From Calditrichaceae bacterium (GTDB lineage: Bacteria; Calditrichota; Calditrichia; RBG-13-44-9; J075), in NCBI GenBank assembly GCA_013360445.1, contig JABWBP010000048.1, positions 1 through 59,869 of the forward strand: a DNA stretch of 59,869 nt, given 5' to 3'. Position 1 is the first letter of the stretch, and every line of letters starts with the position of its first letter. The notes beneath the pieces are model-generated. The model had not been told where the DNA came from, did no database searches, and was given only the letters and a program-made list of their open reading frames with translations. A program made the translations under genes and the position numbers. Below are positions 8,100 to 15,695 of the stretch, in pieces.

Positions 8100-10508
8100 A
8101 AAGAAGATTTTATAGAGAAATTTGACGTTCCGCCCCGGCTCCGGCATGATGTGCTTGACCCAGTTGAGGTGTTTGCGATATTCCGTGTCGAGTAAATTGT
8201 CGATGGCGAGCGAGAAGGTATGCAGCACACCGCCGGTGCTAAAATTATATTGCCCGGAGAGGTCGAATACCACGTAGCCGGCGGTCGGTTGCTCGAATTC
8301 GCCGCAGCGGTTCTGTTCCGCCGCCGCCCGGATTCCCCCGCCGGCGCTTATTGGGCCGGTCTGGTAGCGGAGGCTCAGCCGGCCTTCCGGCGGCGGGATG
8401 CGCGGCAGGGGTTCATTGCGCTCGCTTAGCTCTCCCCGAACGTAACTGAAGGCGCCGCCGGCGTACCAATGGTTAAACAACTGCCATTCCAGCGCCGCTT
8501 CTATCCCGGCCATGAGCGCATTCTGCCCGGTAAAACGATATTCGTAGAGCGAAAAAATTCGCCCGCTCCGCTCCCCGGTATTTTCTGGAAAGATATAGTT
8601 GCCAATGTCGTTGCGGAAGGCGGCCAGGTGAAACTTTCCCCGCGTATGGCTTACCTTCACGAATACTTCCGTCCCCCATCCCTGCTCCAGTCCCAGGTCG
8701 GCGTTGCCGATCTCGTAGGTATAAACCGCCAGGTGCGGCCCCTCGGAAAAAAGCTCCTCAATGCCGGGAGCGCGAAGCGTGCGCAGGAGAGTTGCGCCTA
8801 AGGAAAATACACCGTTTAGCTTATAGAGACCGGAAACCGAGCCGGAAAATCCGGCAAATTGGCGTTGGCGAACCAGCCCGGCTTCGGTGTTTCTACCCAC
8901 GTTCTCCAGGGGATCGACTTGTTTGGCGTCGAAGCGCAGCGCCCCATTCAGGGCAAATTTCCCGAAATAAGCCTCCTGGTAAACGTAGGCCGCGCCGGAA
9001 TACTCCCGGGAGCGGGGGGTGAGGTTGCGCCCGGCGGGGGTGCTATGGTCGCGGAATTCGCCCCAGACGCCGATTACTCCGTGGCGCAAAAGCCCGCTTT
9101 GGTTCAAGCGCGCCGCGCCGGAAAGGTGATGGGTGAGCACGTCGAAGCCGGTTCCGGCAATCTCGCGCTGCAACCGCTCGCTGTATTCGATTTCCGAATG
9201 CCGGTAGCGGGTAAAGGAATGGCGCAGCTCCATCCGGCGCAGCCATTTTGCGGCCGGATAAAACTCCGCCTTCTCCTCGACATGGCGGCGATCCACCTCC
9301 ACTCTTACCCCGCCGGGATGCCCGGCCAGCGGGTCCGGCGGAATGCCATATTCCGACTCGTAATAACTGCCGGCAGCGCCGATGTAGCCCCGGGAACTTA
9401 CGAAGCTGAGGCCGGCGGAACCGTTCAGGGTGTTGATGGCGGTATTCGGCAGAGCGCCCTGCGGGGTGGAAATATCCTCCGCATCGCGATAACTGCCGTC
9501 GATGCGCAGGGCAAACGATCCCAGCGGCGCGGCCAGGGAAGCGCCCCCGGAGTACCCCCGGTTCACGGTTTCCCCCTGGAGGCTCAGCGTACCGGTAACG
9601 CGGTGAGCCAGGCCGGCCGGCACGTAGCCCCGCTCCACGTTGATCACCCCGCCCAGGGTATTGGAGCCGTAGAGGAACGCCTCCGGCCCGCGGATGACCT
9701 CGATGCGCTCGGAAGTCAGCGGCTCGATCACCACCGCGTGGTCGGAAGAGGTTGCGGAGAGGTCGCCGGTGCGTTCCCCGTCTTCCACGATCAGCAGGCG
9801 GTCGCCGCCCAGCCCGCGCAGCACCGGCCGGGCGGGGGCAGGCCCCAGGGTTCGTTGGGAAATACCCGGTTCGTAATCAATGGTTTCGGCAATGGTTCGT
9901 CCCAGGTTCTGGCGCAGTTTTTTGCCGCTGATATCGAGTTCCGGCTGGGCGATTTCGGAAAGCCCCTCGCTGCGCAGCGCTTCTACCCGCACTTCCTGCG
10001 ACGCTACCGGGGAAGGAGACAGCCGGATGAGAACCTCGCTGGTATCGCCGGGAGCAACCAGCACCCGGAACGCCCCGTCGCGGTAGCCCACCCGGAAGGC
10101 TTTCAAGGTATAACCGCCGGGGGGAAGGTTGAAGAAGTGAAAACTTCCGTCGCCGTGGGCGGAAAGGGAGCGATTCAATTCCTCGATCAACAGTTGCGTC
10201 CATCCTAACCCTTCCCCGCTTTCCGCGTCCACAATTTTGCCGAACAGCGCCCCGTTCTCCGGGAAATTCCCGGAAAGGCTTTCGGCTTCATCGGCGCAGA
10301 GCGGGCTAATCAAAAGCAGAAAAGCGATCCCGCTCCAGGGGATCGTTTTTCTAAAAAGGTGTTTTAAGAATCCCGATTTGGGCCACGAAGCCACAAAATC
10401 ACAAAGTTTCACCAGGAATTTTAAATATTTTTTAGTGAATCTTAGATTCTTAGGGCCTTTGTGGCAACTTTTAAAATCGCTTTTAAGCGTGAACTTGAAA
10501 AGTCTCAT
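8097..10508 (-). CDS. TonB-dependent outer-membrane receptor, ZnuD-like, with CarboxypepD-type N-domain
   Basis: 803 residues. It starts at ATG 10508, which overlaps the upstream TGA (ATGA), so translation is probably coupled. Residues ~15-43 are encoded by a palindromic repeat (10382-10465); the true signal sequence ('IPWSGIAFLLLISPLCA') follows at ~58-74. Residues ~88-165 form a carboxypeptidase-regulatory-like domain ('LFGKIVDAESGEGLGWTQ'), then a plug with 'ARPVLRGLGGDRLLIVEDG', 'TSSDHAVVIEPLTSERIEV' and 'FLYGSNTLGGVINV', then a beta-barrel ending in an aromatic F. The 'DHA' plus 'EPL..ERIEVIRGP' pattern is that of ZnuD-type zinc receptors. The neighbouring His/Asp-rich lipoprotein and HQH protein agree with metal uptake. 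Substrate is inferred. Confidence 0.85.
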   Translation of the reverse strand: MRLFKFTLKSDFKSCHKGPKNLRFTKKYLKFLVKLCDFVASWPKSGFLKHLFRKTIPWSGIAFLLLISPLCADEAESLSGNFPENGALFGKIVDAESGEGLGWTQLLIEELNRSLSAHGDGSFHFFNLPPGGYTLKAFRVGYRDGAFRVLVAPGDTSEVLIRLSPSPVASQEVRVEALRSEGLSEIAQPELDISGKKLRQNLGRTIAETIDYEPGISQRTLGPAPARPVLRGLGGDRLLIVEDGERTGDLSATSSDHAVVIEPLTSERIEVIRGPEAFLYGSNTLGGVINVERGYVPAGLAHRVTGTLSLQGETVNRGYSGGASLAAPLGSFALRIDGSYRDAEDISTPQGALPNTAINTLNGSAGLSFVSSRGYIGAAGSYYESEYGIPPDPLAGHPGGVRVEVDRRHVEEKAEFYPAAKWLRRMELRHSFTRYRHSEIEYSERLQREIAGTGFDVLTHHLSGAARLNQSGLLRHGVIGVWGEFRDHSTPAGRNLTPRSREYSGAAYVYQEAYFGKFALNGALRFDAKQVDPLENVGRNTEAGLVRQRQFAGFSGSVSGLYKLNGVFSLGATLLRTLRAPGIEELFSEGPHLAVYTYEIGNADLGLEQGWGTEVFVKVSHTRGKFHLAAFRNDIGNYIFPENTGERSGRIFSLYEYRFTGQNALMAGIEAALEWQLFNHWYAGGAFSYVRGELSERNEPLPRIPPPEGRLSLRYQTGPISAGGGIRAAAEQNRCGEFEQPTAGYVVFDLSGQYNFSTGGVLHTFSLAIDNLLDTEYRKHLNWVKHIMPEPGRNVKFLYKIFF
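10382..10465. repeat. palindromic CCACAAAATCACAAAG repeat inside the TonB receptor N-terminus
   Basis: GCCACGAAGCCACAAAATC on the left (from 10382) faces CTTAGGGCCTTTGTGGC (to 10465). It lies within the reading frame between the start codon and the signal peptide and contains no stop in that frame, adding ~28 residues. 'CCACGAAGCCACAAAATCAC' is again a string of near-repeated words. Confidence 0.65.
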
Positions 10509-11326
10509 GGCGCCACCAGGACGGGAATGTCGGGGGTTTCGAATTCCGGGTTGCCGGCGTGCCGCAGCAGAATCTTGAAGCTCGTAGAGCCGGCGGATTT
10601 TCCTTCCACTTCCAACTCGTAGATTTCGCCGCCGTGCGATTCTACGACTGCAATGGTGGTGTCCGCCACGGTATATTCCTGGGAATGTTCCGCAGGATCG
10701 GGTTGGAAGAAGACGCCCTGGTCGTCAAAATAGTGAGTAACGATGTGGCCGGTGGCCTGGTTTGCCGCCACGTTGATTTGGCCGGTAACCGCGCCGGCGT
10801 CCACTTTGGCCAGGGTATCGCCGCTGGCTTCCTCGATCAGCACCAGCCCTACCGGTTCGCCGTGCGCCCCGCCGCCTTCCACGTGCACCGGGATGGGAGC
10901 GGATTCGAAATCGGCGTGATCACCGTGAAGAATCGCAATCGTGAGGGTGGTATGCCCCGCGGCCTTGCCCTGGATATGGAAGCTCCAATCCTCGCCGGCG
11001 TGTTGAACGATTCCGGCGACGGCGTTGTTCTGAATGGTCAACAACATACTATACTCGTCGCCCTGGGGTACGCCCTCGTTTCCCTTGTCATCAGTGAAGC
11101 GAACCGAGAGCAGGGTGGTGGTCAGGCCTTCCTGCGCTATGATTTCCCCGTTCACCTGCCCGTTCAGGTAGGTGATGATATCCACCCCGTTCTGGCGAAT
11201 TTTCAGGCCCACGGCTTCAAAATGGTCTTCATCGTCGTCCGTTCTGGTGCTGTCTTTGCTGCAACTGAGCGCGAACGCCAGGATCGCGAACATAAAAAAG
11301 CCGAGTTTCAAGAGTTGCTTTATCAT
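10505..11326 (-). CDS. His/Asp-rich lipoprotein made of two tandem copies of one domain
   Basis: 273 residues with a lipoprotein signal ('FAILAFALSC', lipid Cys 22) and a strong AAGGAG site before ATG 11326. The mature part has two homologous halves of ~115 residues: 'FHIQGKAAGHTTLTIAI...ADFESAPIPVHV' matches 'LEVEGKSAGSTSFKILL...PEFETPDIPVLV' in the second half. Metal-ligand-like clusters are present ('DDDEDHFE', 'LHGDHADFE', 'GGGAHGE', 'AEHSQE', 'VESHGGE'). It overlaps the start of the ZnuD-like receptor by ATGA, so it probably helps capture or hand over the same ligand at the cell surface or periplasm. I do not recognise the family. Confidence 0.75.
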   Translation of the reverse strand: MIKQLLKLGFFMFAILAFALSCSKDSTRTDDDEDHFEAVGLKIRQNGVDIITYLNGQVNGEIIAQEGLTTTLLSVRFTDDKGNEGVPQGDEYSMLLTIQNNAVAGIVQHAGEDWSFHIQGKAAGHTTLTIAILHGDHADFESAPIPVHVEGGGAHGEPVGLVLIEEASGDTLAKVDAGAVTGQINVAANQATGHIVTHYFDDQGVFFQPDPAEHSQEYTVADTTIAVVESHGGEIYELEVEGKSAGSTSFKILLRHAGNPEFETPDIPVLVAP

Positions 11327-11633
11327 TTATTGACTCCTTTATTCGAGGTTCCGGTTTGGTGATTTGGTTCGAGCACGACTCCAATATTGTAAACGGCAAT
11401 CGCGGCGGGGCGCGGAACTCATTCCCTACGAGGGTGCAGAATAAATTCCGCACTCCTCATCGACTCACCATGGTAAAACCCTGCCCGGTGGTTTTAGGGG
11501 TACAGGGGTGTAACCATTCATCCCGCAAAACGTTTTACCGGTGAGTGGAATTTCAATGCGCTTCGCCGATGAAGTCCGCACGGTTCCGTTACGGACTCCG
11601 CGATCCGATATTGGAAAAATGACCAGAGGGTAA
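11327..11633. other. intergenic gap with no gene; holds a diverged dispersed repeat
   Basis: No convincing reading frame lies here. Bases 11435-11455 (GTGCAGAATAAATTCCGCAC, followed by TCC) are a diverged copy of the repeat at 4005-4025. The words ATGAAGTCCGCACGG and GTTACGGACTCCGCG around 11570-11600 are weak inverted copies. Nothing else was seen. Confidence 0.5.
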
Positions 11634-11933
11634 TTACCAAACCGGGGGGGCTTTATTGATATGAATAAAGCCGAAAAACCTGGAGAAAAGAGGAATTTGA
11701 GGAAGGGATAGAAAAAATAGCGGATTTCGGGGGACACTGAAAGAAACGCCGCCCAGGAAGAGAAAGCTGGCGACCAGGCTGATCTGGATGATATTGCCGG
11801 GGCAGTTGGCCGGTTCTACAACGGGCGAATGCTGGTGCAAAAAAGGCGTTGCAAACATGATCCCGACTAACAGGATCACTGCCGCCAGCAAAATTGTCCT
11901 GGAACCGTTTCTCATATCGTTTACCCGACTCAT
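11634..11933 (-). CDS. small membrane protein with HQH motif
   Basis: About 100 residues; start uncertain (ATG 11933, ATG 11915 or a further upstream TTG). A basic N-terminus ('MRNGSRTILL') precedes a hydrophobic helix ('AAVILLVGIMFATPFL'), then 'HQHSPVVEPANCPGN', then a second hydrophobic stretch ('IQISLVASFLFLGGVSF') and a third aromatic one near the end. The HxH and Cys between two helices could bind a metal. A Fur-family-like box (12020-12038) is just upstream, and a ZnuD-like receptor operon follows on the same strand after 307 bp. Its role in metal handling is inferred from this context only. Confidence 0.5.
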   Translation of the reverse strand: MSRVNDMRNGSRTILLAAVILLVGIMFATPFLHQHSPVVEPANCPGNIIQISLVASFLFLGGVSFSVPRNPLFFLSLPQIPLFSRFFGFIHINKAPPVW

Positions 11934-12019
11934 TCGAGTGAGTCTTCTAATGCGCCGGTTTTGCAAAAGTTCCTTCTGCGGCAAAACAGCGGCAAAAAAC
12001 GTTTGCGGAGCATAAACCT

Positions 12020-12038
12020 AATCATCTCAAAAATGATT
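12020..12038 (-). promoter_or_regulatory. possible Fur/Zur-type operator
   Basis: AATCAT-N7-ATGATT is a 19-bp inverted repeat in an A/T-rich stretch about 85 bp upstream of the HQH membrane-protein gene. Read on the minus strand as TGAGAATCATTTTTG, it matches 11 of 15 positions of the Fur-type 7-1-7 core TGATAATCATTATCA. The downstream metal-type receptor makes Zur or Fur control reasonable, but this is a single site judged by eye. Confidence 0.4.
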
Positions 12039-12215
12039 CTCAAGCAGAAAAAAATATCTTAACTTTCAAAGCGCCGGCAGCGATCCCGGGAAATCGCTAT
12101 GACAGAGCGCTGACGGAGAGCCGGATCAATGTTTTCCTTAATATACTTCACCACCTTTACGCATCACGCATTACCTGCCTGACTGCACGGCAGGGAAGCG
12201 TTTCACGATTCAACC

Positions 12216-12971
12216 ATGGCATTCAAAGATTACTTCTCCCGCCAGGCCGCGGATTACGCAAGTTTTCGCCCCAATTACCCCGCGAAACTGTTCGCCTACC
12301 TGGCCTCGCTGTGCCGGGAGCGCGAACTTGCCTGGGATTGCGGAACCGGCAGCGGGCAGGCGGCCACCGGGTTGGCGGAGCATTTTCAAAAGGTGATCGC
12401 CAGCGATCCCAGCGAAAAGCAGCTGGCCAGCGCCGCTGCCCATCCCCGGGTGGTTTACGAGGTCGCTGCGGCGGAAAAAACTTCCATTCCCTCCGCCTCG
12501 GTTGATCTGGTCGCTGTAGCGCAGGCGCTGCACTGGTTCGATCTCGATCCGTTCTACGCCGAGGTGCGGCGGGTGTTGAAACCCGCCGGCGTCCTGGCCG
12601 TCTGGTGCTATAATTTGCCGAAGATTGCCCCGGAAATCGATCCGCTGATCGAAGACTTCTATTCCCACACCGTCGGCCCCTACTGGCCCCCGGAGCGCCG
12701 CCTGGTGGAGGACGCTTACCGCTCCCTGCCCTTTCCGTTCGCAGAAATCGCAGTCCCGGCGTTTTCCATGGCCGCGGAATGGAACCTCCAAAACTTCGCC
12801 GGTTATCTCTCCACCTGGTCGGCTACCCAGGAGTTCATCCGCGGGCGGGGAATGAATCCGTTGGATTTGCTGCTAAAAACGCTGCGCCCTCTCTGGGGAG
12901 ACGAAGCAGCGCCCAGGCGGGTTACCTGGCCGTTCTCGCTGCGGGTCGGTTTAGCTAAAGGTGGTCATTAA
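12216..12971 (+). CDS. class I SAM-dependent methyltransferase
   Basis: 251 residues. The SAM-binding motif I is 'LAWDCGTGSGQAA' (~38-50), followed by the acidic 'VIASDPSEKQL', 'AAAEKTSIPSASVDLVAVAQALHWF' and the post-motif 'VRRVLKPAGVLAVWCYN'. This arrangement fits the methyltransferase-11/trans-aconitate-methyltransferase-like group that acts on small molecules. The long C-terminal half is aromatic and likely forms the acceptor pocket. It is isolated on the plus strand between repeat-rich gaps (12972-13258 downstream); acceptor unknown. Confidence 0.8.
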   Translation: MAFKDYFSRQAADYASFRPNYPAKLFAYLASLCRERELAWDCGTGSGQAATGLAEHFQKVIASDPSEKQLASAAAHPRVVYEVAAAEKTSIPSASVDLVAVAQALHWFDLDPFYAEVRRVLKPAGVLAVWCYNLPKIAPEIDPLIEDFYSHTVGPYWPPERRLVEDAYRSLPFPFAEIAVPAFSMAAEWNLQNFAGYLSTWSATQEFIRGRGMNPLDLLLKTLRPLWGDEAAPRRVTWPFSLRVGLAKGGH

Positions 12972-13035
12972 AGAGGGGCAGGGGCAAAGCATAATTACTT
13001 TTCATTTTGCATCCCAGCATTGGCGGGGACAAGCT

Positions 13036-13272
13036 TTTCACTTTGCATTTTTCACTTTACATTTTTCGGTAGTCCCCTTGTTGAGTGTTGCTGCGGTCTA
13101 ATCTGTTTATTTCAACCGCAGAGAGCGCGGAGAGCGCGGAGTTACGCCGGGGGGAAATGTATTTTTGAAGAACCGTTTTATCTTCTCTGCGACCTTTGCG
13201 GTTAAAAAATCATAGCAACACCATAGAGGGGGACTACCCATTTTTCACTTTACATTTTTCACTTTACATTTT
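13036..13272. repeat. nested repeat: palindrome flanked by TTTTCACTTTACATTTTT arrays
   Basis: Direct repeats of TTTTCACTTTACATTTTT words flank both sides (13036-13066 and 13240-13272). Between them lies a palindrome: outer arms 13068-13095 (GGTAGTCCCCTTGTTGAG...) and 13212-13238, inner arms CCGCAGAGAGCGCGGAGAGC (13116 on) and CTCTGCGACCTTTGCGG. The structure looks like one element inserted into an array of another. The right array encodes the last residues of the MFS gene at 13259. Confidence 0.75.
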
Positions 13273-14767
13273 TGGTCTCGCCCATCGGTTCTTCGCTACC
13301 CGCGGCGGGGGAGCGCCAGATCGGCCAATAGAGGCTAGAACTCTCTGCCCGCTTGCTGCCGGGGAGAAAGAAATGCAGCACCGGCTGGAATCCCATCAGG
13401 CTCGGCCAGGCTTTGACGTTCAGCAATACCCGGATGGTATGCCGGACCCGCAGGCTCTGCGGCTCTTCCAGGCGGCGCATCATAAATAAGGGAAAGGCCC
13501 GCACCAGCACGGAAACAAGAAAAATGAGCTTGTAAACCGAATCGAACATGGCCGGGAAATATCCCATGGAGCCTTTCAGGTACTGGGCCAGCATTCCCCC
13601 GGCCAGGGCGCCCAGTCCGGAGGCCACCCCGTTGCCCACCGACCAGTACGCGAAATAGACCGAATTGCCCTCCGCCGGGGCGGAGCGGTACACCAGGTTG
13701 GCAGTGCAGAGATTATACCCCGCCCACACGAATCCGCCGCTCAAATGCAGCAAGGGGATCAGGAAAAACATGGAGAACGCGCTTCCGCTGGCAAAAATCC
13801 AGAAGGCCGGGAAGATGGTGGAAAAAATCGCCGTAAAAATGATGATCGGGCGGTTGCCTAAGTGGTCGGAAAGATGTCCCCAAATCCACATGCCGGTCAG
13901 GTCGGCCACGGCGGTGAGCATGGTGAAAATGCCCACCGTGGCATAGCTGACCCGCAGGTCCTCTAACAGATATACCACGAAGAAGGGAGCGGCGATATTG
14001 GTTCCGAAAGAGCGCAGCACCGCAAAGATCAAAAGCCTGCGGAAGCCGGTTTCCCGCAGCGGGGCGCGATAGACCTGGCGGAGGCGCCCGCTGAGGCGGG
14101 GCGGGTTGGGCAGTTCCGGCTTCAATTGCAGAAACCAGAGGCTGAACGCCCCGGCTAAAATGGCCAGGATGAAGAGTATTTCAAAAGCGCGAATTTTGGG
14201 AAGGAATGGAAAGGAGCGGGTAAACCAATCCAAAAAATATCCCCCTGCCAGGGTAATCAGGATGCCGACAATTCCCAGGATGCTGTTGCGCAGCCCGAAA
14301 AAACGCCCGCGGATCTCGTCCGGCACCAGCCCCGCCATCCAGGACAACCAGGCGACCCCGGAGATCGACCCCATAACGTGGCTGGCGAATATCAACACGA
14401 TCAGCAGCTTCAAAAACAGGGAGGTTTGCGCCCCCCCCAGCCAAACGCTGCACAACACCACCGGAATCCACATCGCCCGGCCTACCGCCACAAACCCGAT
14501 GACCAACCGTTTGCGGTTTTGCTTTCTTTCCACCAGGTAAGAGCCGAAAAACTGCGCCGTGGTAGCGAAAAAAGGAATGGCGGCCAGCACCCCGATCTCC
14601 AGCGAATTGGCGTTCAACGCCAGGGAATAGCCGGGCAGAAACACGCTCCCGGTCAAATTGGCGTAAATATGCGCGAAACCGCCATCGATAATGGAAAGGC
14701 GCAGCGCCGCTAAGGTTTGTTTTACCGAAAGACCGCTTTTGGACATATTTTCCGGGAACTCGAACAT
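13259..14767 (-). CDS. major facilitator superfamily transporter, second copy of a different type
   Basis: About 502 residues from ATG 14767 ('MFEFPENMSKSG'); ATG 14746 is also possible, and neither has a strong ribosome-binding site. Twelve or so hydrophobic helices are visible. The loop after helix 2 is 'SYLVERKQNRKRLVIGF' and the mid-protein loop is 'GHLSDHLGNRPIII', a typical motif-A remnant. 'GVAWLSWMAGLVPDEIRGRFFG' resembles MFS proteins found beside spore, lipid or efflux functions, so substrate is unassigned. Its last codons run into the repeat array at 13240-13272 ('GETKNVK'). Confidence 0.8.
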   Translation of the reverse strand: MFEFPENMSKSGLSVKQTLAALRLSIIDGGFAHIYANLTGSVFLPGYSLALNANSLEIGVLAAIPFFATTAQFFGSYLVERKQNRKRLVIGFVAVGRAMWIPVVLCSVWLGGAQTSLFLKLLIVLIFASHVMGSISGVAWLSWMAGLVPDEIRGRFFGLRNSILGIVGILITLAGGYFLDWFTRSFPFLPKIRAFEILFILAILAGAFSLWFLQLKPELPNPPRLSGRLRQVYRAPLRETGFRRLLIFAVLRSFGTNIAAPFFVVYLLEDLRVSYATVGIFTMLTAVADLTGMWIWGHLSDHLGNRPIIIFTAIFSTIFPAFWIFASGSAFSMFFLIPLLHLSGGFVWAGYNLCTANLVYRSAPAEGNSVYFAYWSVGNGVASGLGALAGGMLAQYLKGSMGYFPAMFDSVYKLIFLVSVLVRAFPLFMMRRLEEPQSLRVRHTIRVLLNVKAWPSLMGFQPVLHFFLPGSKRAESSSLYWPIWRSPAAGSEEPMGETKNVK

Positions 14768-15162
14768 CCTGTGGATACCCACTGCTGTATCCCGCGGCGA
14801 ATCGGGGGATCGATGAGAATTACTCCCCGCCGCCTCAAGATGGGCTTAAATGTAGTGAATCGCTCAACCCAAAACAAAGCGGACAATATTTTGCTGCTCA
14901 AAGCGGCAATTTTCTGTTTTGAAACCGGGGGGCATTACTTTATATTCTGTAAAATTTTTGATCATAAAAATACGGTTCGGAAAAACGTTCCGCTGCGGAA
15001 CCCTGCCGGATGCCCTACAGATTCGTCATTCTTTGTTTTTTCATGTTTTTGGTTTGATGTTTGCATAATTCAATGCGTCAGGTATTCTCAGTGCTATTTG
15101 AAAACCTCTCTTTTTCAGGGAATTTGGAATTCGCACCTTAATATAAGGATAAGGAGATCTTT
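14768..15162. other. 395-bp gap between divergent genes; no gene or clear repeat
   Basis: The sequence is A/T-richer than the genes on both sides and must hold promoters for the divergent MFS and small membrane protein genes. A strong AAGGATAAGGAG ribosome-binding site lies at its right end. No paired -35/-10 boxes could be assigned with confidence. Confidence 0.4.
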
Positions 15163-15432
15163 ATGGCGTTTACAAACCCAGGGAATAGTTCGGGAAAACG
15201 GACGGGAAATTCTCAATGGTTACGGGGAACTTCATTTGCGCCCCGGGGGCAGGGAGGAGCGCTGGCGACGTCCCTGCCGGCAAATACTTTCCGGCAGGAA
15301 ATCGAGGATATTTTTGAAGAGGAACGATTTTTCAGCTACCTCGGGGCGGTCAAAGGAAGCCTCTGGGCGGTTTTGATCTCCATCTATTTGTGGCTGATCA
15401 GCGGCATTCTTTTTGTGGTTTTGCTGCGGTAG
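15163..15432 (+). CDS. small single-helix membrane protein, unrecognised
   Basis: 89 residues with a very good AAGGAG ribosome-binding site seven bases before ATG 15163 and a hairpin terminator after the stop, so it is a real gene. The first ~45 residues are Gly/Ser/Thr-rich and disordered. Residues ~46-60 are acidic ('QEIEDIFEEERFF'), and ~65-88 form one hydrophobic helix ('LWAVLISIYLWLISGILFVVLL') ending in a single Arg. A C-terminally anchored protein with its long tail in the cytoplasm is likely. The acidic segment before the helix may contact a partner. I do not recognise the family. Confidence 0.65.
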   Translation: MAFTNPGNSSGKRTGNSQWLRGTSFAPRGQGGALATSLPANTFRQEIEDIFEEERFFSYLGAVKGSLWAVLISIYLWLISGILFVVLLR

Positions 15433-15465
15433 CTCGCATTCCGCATATTTCCGAAAAAGGGCGAC

Positions 15466-15507
15466 GCGCCTGCCTGAATGGGAATTCAAACAGGCGCCTC
15501 CTTTTTC
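15466..15507 (+). terminator. rho-independent-type terminator after the small membrane protein gene
   Basis: GCGCCTGCCTGAAT (15466-15479) pairs with ATTCAAACAGGCGC (15484-15497) apart from two positions, followed by CTCCTTTTT. It lies 33 bp after the stop of the 89-residue gene. Confidence 0.7.
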
Positions 15508-15695
15508 CTCATAAAACCGGCGCTGGCTTTGTGCAGCGTCATTATTTGCACAAAGAACCTTCCGGCCGGGAAATCCCCAAAAATGAGTTGCCTGATCCGA
15601 AAACCGTCTCTAATTTTGCCTTCGCCGGTAAGTGATCGAAGGAGAAACGGCCAGGTTTGAAGGTTCAATAGAGCGCCGCCGGTATCCAGCGGCGC

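Noticed and set aside
8859-10208. Long plus-strand frame (449 codons) opposite the TonB receptor
   Set aside because: It is the antisense shadow of a clear receptor gene; its product is low-complexity Arg/Gly/Pro-rich with no recognisable domain.
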